Of a stretch of DNA of 64,000 bases, positions 59,039 through 64,000 are shown piece after piece. This DNA is from Wenzhouxiangella marina (GTDB taxonomy: Bacteria > Pseudomonadota > Gammaproteobacteria > Xanthomonadales > Wenzhouxiangellaceae), in assembly GCF_001187785.1 (NCBI RefSeq), contig NZ_CP012154.1, forward strand, positions 800,501-864,500, written 5' to 3'. Every line of letters begins with the position of its first letter. The stretch's first letter is position 1. A program made the translations under genes and the position numbers. Under the pieces are notes generated by a model. The model worked only from the letters and a program-made list of their open reading frames with translations, was not told where the DNA came from and ran no database searches.

Positions 59039-61797
59039 GCGAGGAACGCTGGGCGCAGCTGCAGGCCCTGTTCGAAGGCGCACTGGAACGCCCGGAGTCC
59101 GAACGCAACGCCTGGCTGGATGCGGCCTGTGGCGACGATGGGGCGCTGCGCGACGAACTGCGGGGGCTGCTCGAGGCCGATGCCAGCGAAGACGACCCGC
59201 TGCGCCAGGCCGTGGACCGCACGGTGCGCGAACTCGATGAGACCTCGCAGCGCGCTAGCGGTCAGGCGATCGGCCCCTGGCGGATCCTGCGAGAGCTCGG
59301 CAGTGGTGGCATGGGCAGCGTCTACCTGGCCGAACGCGGCGACGCCGAGTACCAGCGCCAGGTCGCGGTCAAGCTGATTCGGGGCTTTCCCGACGCGCAG
59401 AGCCTGGAGCGACTGCGTCAGGAACGCCAGATCCTGGCCGACCTGGAGCATCCCAACATCGCCGCGATGCTCGATGGCGGCACGACCGAGGGCGGCCAGC
59501 CCTATCTGGTGATGCAGTTCGTCGACGGTCAGCCGCTGGATCGCTGGTGCGCCAGCGAGCGGCTGCCCCGTCGGCAGCGCCTGGCCCTGATGCAACGCAT
59601 CTGTTCGGCGGTGGAGTACGCGCACCAGAAACTCATCATCCACCGCGATCTCAAGCCCGGCAATGTGATGGTGACGCCGGCCGGCGAGCCGATGCTGCTG
59701 GATTTCGGCATTGCCAAGCTGGCTTCCGACGAAGCGCAGACGGGCGAGGCCGGTGCCATGACTCGATCCGGCCGCTACTTTACGCCCGGCTTTTCCCCGC
59801 CCGAGCAGCTTCGAGGGGAATCGGTCTCGACTCTGGCCGACGTCTACGGCCTGGGCAAACTGCTCGAATGGCTGATGACGCGCGATCTGGCCCCCGGCGA
59901 AGGCGACTGCCCGCGCGAGCTGATGGCGATCATTGCCCGGGCAACGGCGAACGAGCTTCGGGAGCGCTATCCCAGCGTCGCGACCCTGCGCCAGGACATC
60001 GAGCGCTACCTCGAGGGCCGGCCCGTCGAGGCGGCCGCACCGCGCTGGGGCTACCGTCTCGGGAAATTCATCAAGCGCCATGCCTGGGCGACTGCGGCGG
60101 TGGCGCTGGCCCTGATCGTGGCGGTCGGTCTGGTGTCTCGGATCCTGGTCGAAAGCGAACGGGCGCATCGGGCCGAAGCGGAGGCCCGGCTCGAAGCGGC
60201 GAATGCCAACCAGGTGCTGGATTTCCTGGTCGACATGATCGATGCGGCCGGCCCGGCCCGTGCGCGAGGCGAAGAGGTGCGCGTGCTGGACGTGATCGAT
60301 CTGGCCAGCGAGCGGGCCAGCCCGCAATCGGTGGACGACCCGGCGCTTCGCGCCCGCCTGCTCTTTGCCCTGGGGCGCCTGTACCGGACCATGGAGGCCC
60401 AGGTTCCGGCCATGGAGCTACTGGCCGAGTCTGCGCGCCTGGCCCGGGAAACCGGCGACCTCGCGACCGAAGTCGAGGCCCTGTCGATGCTGGGCGTCAG
60501 CGCGACCCTGGATGACGAGCTCGGTCGTGCGGAGGCCGCCCTGCTCCGGGCCGTCGAGCTCGCTCGTTCGAACCCGCAGCTCGCTCCCCTGCTGCAGGCC
60601 ACCGCCTTGAACAACTATGGCGTCTTCCTGAACGAGGCCGGGCGTCTGGACGAAGCCCGCGAGGCGCTCGAACGGGCGCTCGAGATTCGCCGCTCGAACG
60701 GGGCGCCCGCCCGAACGATCGCTACCTCCCTGCACAACCTCGCAGAAACCGAAGACATCGCCGGTCGGCCGAGCGAGGCCCGGGCCTTGTTCGAACAGGC
60801 CCTGGAAATGAAGGAACAAAGCATCGGCCGCCTGCACCTGAGCTACGCTCGGAGCCTGAACGGCCTGAGCATGACGGCCGGTCAGCTGGGAGATCTCGAG
60901 ACCGCGCAGCGCGCCATGCAGGAGCACCTGGAGATTCGCCAGACCCTGCTCGGCGAGGACCATCACAGCCTCTGGCGTGACTACAACGAACTGGCCTGGC
61001 AGCAGCACGACCTGGGCTACCTGCAGGAGGCCATCGACCTGTACCAGCGTGCTCGCGAGCACGATGCGCGCAGCCCCGGTGGAGCTGCGCGGGACTGGCT
61101 GTTTACCAACAACATGGCCGCCGCCTACCGTGACCTCGGAATGTACGAGCGCGCCGAAGCCCTCTACCGGGAATCGCTGGCGCTTCGCATCGAGCGCTTC
61201 GGTGCCGACGATCTGACCCCCCATCGAGCGCGCCACAACCTCGCCCAGGTGCTCTACCTGCAGGGTCGCCTCGATGAAGCACGCCCGCTCATGGAGGAAG
61301 CCTGGACGGCCCGCCGGGCCGCCCTCGACGCCAGCCACCCGGACCTCCTGCGCAGCGAGATCCTGGCGCAGCTGATCGAGCTGGCCGAGGCCAGCAGCGC
61401 CGAGGGCATGGAGAGCCTGCGCGGGCTCATCGGCGCACTCGCCGACGCCCTCAGCGACGACAACTTCGGCGTTCTGCTGGCCCGCGCCGAGCTGGGACGG
61501 GCCTTGATCCAGGCCGGCGACCTCGGTGCGGCCAGGAACGAAATCGAAGACGCGCAGCGACGCCTGGTCGAAACCCTGAATCCCGAACACGCCATGGCAT
61601 TGGTCCTCGAGCTGGATCTGGCTCGAATCGAAGGATTGACGGGACAGGCCGGCCTGGCACGTGAGCGATTGGGTGCACAGGAAAGCGCGATTCACCAACG
61701 CTTTCCTCCCGAGTCCATGCATCGGCGACAGTGGGACTGCCTGGTATCCCAGCAGTTCGATGTCGCTTGCTGGCGAGCTTCGGGATCTGCGCGTTGA
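59035..61797 (+). CDS. transmembrane Ser/Thr protein kinase with TPRs
   Basis: A 920-residue protein. Kinase at ~80-350: LGSGGMGSVYLAERG, Lys113 in AVKLIRGF, HRD at 203-205 in IIHRDLKPGN, DFG at 223-225 in LLDFGIAKLA. A membrane helix (ATAAVALALIVAVGLVSRIL) at ~357-377 is followed by ~540 residues of TPRs (ALNNYGVFLNEAGRLDEARE, SLHNLAETEDIAGRPSEARA) exposed outside. Starts at GTG 59035, overlapping the sigma stop. The TPR part likely senses or binds a periplasmic partner and the kinase passes the signal to the sigma factor. All catalytic motifs are intact. Confidence 0.93.
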   Translation: MSEERWAQLQALFEGALERPESERNAWLDAACGDDGALRDELRGLLEADASEDDPLRQAVDRTVRELDETSQRASGQAIGPWRILRELGSGGMGSVYLAERGDAEYQRQVAVKLIRGFPDAQSLERLRQERQILADLEHPNIAAMLDGGTTEGGQPYLVMQFVDGQPLDRWCASERLPRRQRLALMQRICSAVEYAHQKLIIHRDLKPGNVMVTPAGEPMLLDFGIAKLASDEAQTGEAGAMTRSGRYFTPGFSPPEQLRGESVSTLADVYGLGKLLEWLMTRDLAPGEGDCPRELMAIIARATANELRERYPSVATLRQDIERYLEGRPVEAAAPRWGYRLGKFIKRHAWATAAVALALIVAVGLVSRILVESERAHRAEAEARLEAANANQVLDFLVDMIDAAGPARARGEEVRVLDVIDLASERASPQSVDDPALRARLLFALGRLYRTMEAQVPAMELLAESARLARETGDLATEVEALSMLGVSATLDDELGRAEAALLRAVELARSNPQLAPLLQATALNNYGVFLNEAGRLDEAREALERALEIRRSNGAPARTIATSLHNLAETEDIAGRPSEARALFEQALEMKEQSIGRLHLSYARSLNGLSMTAGQLGDLETAQRAMQEHLEIRQTLLGEDHHSLWRDYNELAWQQHDLGYLQEAIDLYQRAREHDARSPGGAARDWLFTNNMAAAYRDLGMYERAEALYRESLALRIERFGADDLTPHRARHNLAQVLYLQGRLDEARPLMEEAWTARRAALDASHPDLLRSEILAQLIELAEASSAEGMESLRGLIGALADALSDDNFGVLLARAELGRALIQAGDLGAARNEIEDAQRRLVETLNPEHAMALVLELDLARIEGLTGQAGLARERLGAQESAIHQRFPPESMHRRQWDCLVSQQFDVACWRASGSAR

Positions 61798-61950
61798 AAA
61801 AAGTGGTGAGGTTCTGCCGCAGAAAACGCTTGAAAACCATAGCGGGTGATTTCGGGATCTGAAGCTGTCACTGCGCCCGTAGATCGGCGATCAGGAATGC
61901 CCCAGGCGTTGCTGACCAGCGGGCGATATTCCATACGAGGAGACAAGGGA

Positions 61951-63156
61951 ATGACGATCAAGAGCGACTTCAGTACCGGCTTGCCGAAACGCTTCGGCAG
62001 CCTGTTGGTGCTGATCCTGTTGTCGATGTCTGCAGGGGCTGCAACGCCTGCTCTGACGGGCGCGGACTGGCTCGACCCGTCGGCGTCGCAGACCGGATCC
62101 AGCGGCGCAGCACTCTTTCCGTATGCCGGCAGCGAGCAGGACGCCTGCGAGCTGTTGATGGAGCAGTTCGCGCGCGGTGTCGGTGATCTGATGCTGGCCA
62201 TGGACAAGCTGCCCGATTCCCTCGTCGAGATCGGCTGGGAAGCCAGCCAGCGCATGCAGAGTACCGCGAGGGAGCAGGCCGCGCTGCTGTGCCAGGGCCT
62301 GGACGATCCGGAGGCTCTGCGAACGAATTTCACGCAGCTTGCCCAGTCCTTCGCGGCCAACGGCCGCGCGAGAGGCTGCATCGAGAACGAAACCTACCTG
62401 GCGATTTCCGGCGTACGCAGCATCCTGCTGGTCATTGGCGTGGCCATTCAGGCTTACTGCGACGGCACGTCCTGCCCATCCCCCTTCGAGACGGTTACGC
62501 CCCAGTGCGGTATCGCCTGTCCGCTGGTCATTCCATTCAACATCAGCGCGGAGGTCATCTCCACGCGCATGGACATTGCCGACAAGTGCACGGACCTGGA
62601 GCACGAGGAGGTGATGGCCAATTTGAGACGCAATACGCGTGCTTCGGTCAGTGGCCTGGGCCGGTTCGTTCTCAATGCGCTGGAACGAGCGCGATCGGCG
62701 GCGGACAACGGTGGTGACGATGAAGCGGCCAGGCAGACCGCCAATCAGATCGAGGATGCCTTCGGCAACCTGGAGGCTCGAAGCTCCGACGCGATCGGGC
62801 CGTCACTTCGCCAGCTGCAGGAGGCGGTGGCGTCGGGGCAGGCGACGCAACAGCAGTTCGAGCGGGAAGCCTTGCAGTCGCGTCTGGAGACAGCACTGGG
62901 AACCGGCGTGACCCTCAGCCGCATGCTCAGACCCCGCGCCTTCGACGGCGTGCTCGAAGACGTTCGCGAACTGGTCGCGCGGCGCATTCAGGCAGTGCAG
63001 GCCAGCGGCGGTGACGTCGATGATGCTCTGGTTGAATTCCGAGCCGGGGATGACGCCTTCAACGAATCCGACTACCGGTTGGCGCTGCGCCATTACCGAA
63101 GCGCCTACATCGCCCTGATCCCGGGGCCCTACCGTGTTCGAGGTGAAGCATCATGA
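61951..63156 (+). CDS. exported protein, unknown, related to the next gene
   Basis: A 401-residue protein. ATG 61951 follows acaaggga. The signal peptide is FGSLLVLILLSMSAGAATPA. The mature part is largely helical, with cysteines in YCDGTSCPSPFETVTPQCGI, and a C-terminal helical segment (QQQFEREALQSRLETALGTG). A segment ILLVIGVAIQAYCDG may be buried. No family recognised. The ATG of the next gene overlaps its stop (ATGA), and the two share a CDGxSC motif, so they look like a duplicated pair. Confidence 0.75.
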   Translation: MTIKSDFSTGLPKRFGSLLVLILLSMSAGAATPALTGADWLDPSASQTGSSGAALFPYAGSEQDACELLMEQFARGVGDLMLAMDKLPDSLVEIGWEASQRMQSTAREQAALLCQGLDDPEALRTNFTQLAQSFAANGRARGCIENETYLAISGVRSILLVIGVAIQAYCDGTSCPSPFETVTPQCGIACPLVIPFNISAEVISTRMDIADKCTDLEHEEVMANLRRNTRASVSGLGRFVLNALERARSAADNGGDDEAARQTANQIEDAFGNLEARSSDAIGPSLRQLQEAVASGQATQQQFEREALQSRLETALGTGVTLSRMLRPRAFDGVLEDVRELVARRIQAVQASGGDVDDALVEFRAGDDAFNESDYRLALRHYRSAYIALIPGPYRVRGEAS

Positions 63157-64000
63157 GCCGATTCCTCTCTCTGCTGGCCCTGGGTGGGCTGTGCATCAGT
63201 TCTCTGGCCCATGCCGAGCGTTGTCCGGGTTTCGCCGATGAGCGCCTGATTTCATTGCTCGATGGCGTTGCGGGCATCGCCGAACAGGTCGATGCCGCCA
63301 CGCATCGCCGAATCAGTGGCTTGGCGCAGCAGGTGTCCACCCTGCGCCGGATGCTCTCCGATAGTGATCCGGCCGCGCTGGATGCGGCCTGCCGCGTCAT
63401 GCAGCAGTATCCTTCCATCGAAACGGGCCTGCAGGAAAGTCGACTTTTTCTGCAGGAGTCGGCCATTCAAGGCTGGTTGAATACCGTATCGCGTGGAGGT
63501 GCGGAAGGGCTTCGAGATCTGAATTGTCTCGATGATCGCTCCTACGAAGGCATTCGCGCCACGCTCTCGATTCTGACCATCACCGATGTCACCCTGCAGA
63601 GCGTCTGCGATGGTCTGTCCTGCTACCCCATTGCCTGTCGAGTCTGCAATGTCGTCGCCATCATCGCAGCTGTGCTCATCCCGCCCATCGAGACCGGTCT
63701 GGCGGTTGATGGCCTTTACTGCGATACGCAGCACATCAATGACATGGAGTCGCTATGCCCGGTGCTTGGCCCGGGTGTCTGCGACAGCGGGAGAGGGACG
63801 GGCGATTCGCTGGTCGAGATCGAGAGTCTCGTTGGCGGTGACTTGTTGACCGCCGTTTCCACGATCGATGAGCGCGGCGTCAAGCAGGAGACCCTCGATG
63901 ACACGCAGGCACTGCTGGAAGATCGAGTGCAGCGAACGCGGGAGCAACTGGATGGCCTGAGTTCGGCGATCGATGCCGACACGGCCCGCCGCGGCGATTT
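63153..64000 (+). CDS. exported protein, paralogous to 61951 (cut by window end)
   Basis: Open from ATG 63153 to the window end, at least 282 residues. Signal peptide MSRFLSLLALGGLCISSLAHA. It shares with the preceding protein a cysteine-bearing centre (VCDGLSCYPIACRVCN, then AAVLIPPIETGLAVDGLYCD). A later charged segment ETLDDTQALLEDRVQRTREQ looks like a coiled coil. The start overlaps the stop of the previous gene by 4 bases. No family recognised; an envelope-associated function is possible. Confidence 0.72.
   Translation, partial: MSRFLSLLALGGLCISSLAHAERCPGFADERLISLLDGVAGIAEQVDAATHRRISGLAQQVSTLRRMLSDSDPAALDAACRVMQQYPSIETGLQESRLFLQESAIQGWLNTVSRGGAEGLRDLNCLDDRSYEGIRATLSILTITDVTLQSVCDGLSCYPIACRVCNVVAIIAAVLIPPIETGLAVDGLYCDTQHINDMESLCPVLGPGVCDSGRGTGDSLVEIESLVGGDLLTAVSTIDERGVKQETLDDTQALLEDRVQRTREQLDGLSSAIDADTARRGD

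Overview
The window is GC-rich, gene-dense chromosomal DNA that looks gammaproteobacterial, most likely from the Lysobacterales/Wenzhouxiangellaceae area. This rests on gene content and style: many secreted hypothetical proteins, ECF sigma plus TPR-kinase modules, IPTL-like C-terminal tails, and a recurrent DRFE C-terminal tail on secreted proteins. No rRNA, tRNA or CRISPR array was seen.

Layout. 1-1.4 kb: end of a dapD-like gene, an ArsC-family reductase and a dGTPase. 1.5-17.5 kb: a decayed cyclotransferase-like gene between intergenic repeats, then a block of large secreted proteins (beta-propeller/cadherin-like, IPTL-tailed, beta-helix, Calx-beta) mixed with an ECF sigma factor, a VOC protein, a TPR-sulfotransferase and a Nudix/flavoprotein operon. 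17.9-20.5 kb: a YdcH-like protein and a transmembrane Ser/Thr kinase with TPRs. 20.5-25.4 kb: a visibly AT-richer island with all genes on the minus strand and separated by attC-like sites, read here as an integron gene-cassette array without an integrase (CALIN). Its centrepiece is an operon of a long prokaryotic Argonaute with an apparently dead PIWI site and a PD-(D/E)XK nuclease, a probable anti-plasmid/anti-phage defence system. 25.4-26.3 kb: broken ORFs and repeats.

26.4-36.7 kb: more secreted proteins (a small DRFE-tailed protein, a class-C beta-lactamase-like hydrolase, an M3 oligopeptidase, a collagen-like protein, a calcium-binding tandem-repeat protein). 36.8-48.2 kb: SixA phosphatase, AhpD-like and DsrE-like proteins, a PhoD-like phosphatase, a GAF-PAS-GGDEF-EAL c-di-GMP protein, an IPTL-like tailed protein, a dicarboxylate symporter and a secreted PA-domain metalloprotease. 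48.4-64 kb: a SWIM/SNF2 ATPase with a partner gene, a cyclopropane/methyl fatty acid synthase plus FAD oxidoreductase operon, a lipoprotein phosphoesterase, PPK2, an intact ECF sigma/TPR-kinase pair, and two related secreted proteins, the second running off the end.

The points most worth following are the cassette-borne Argonaute-nuclease operon, the DRFE tail family (five proteins plus two orphan tails in 64 kb), and the split sigma/kinase modules.
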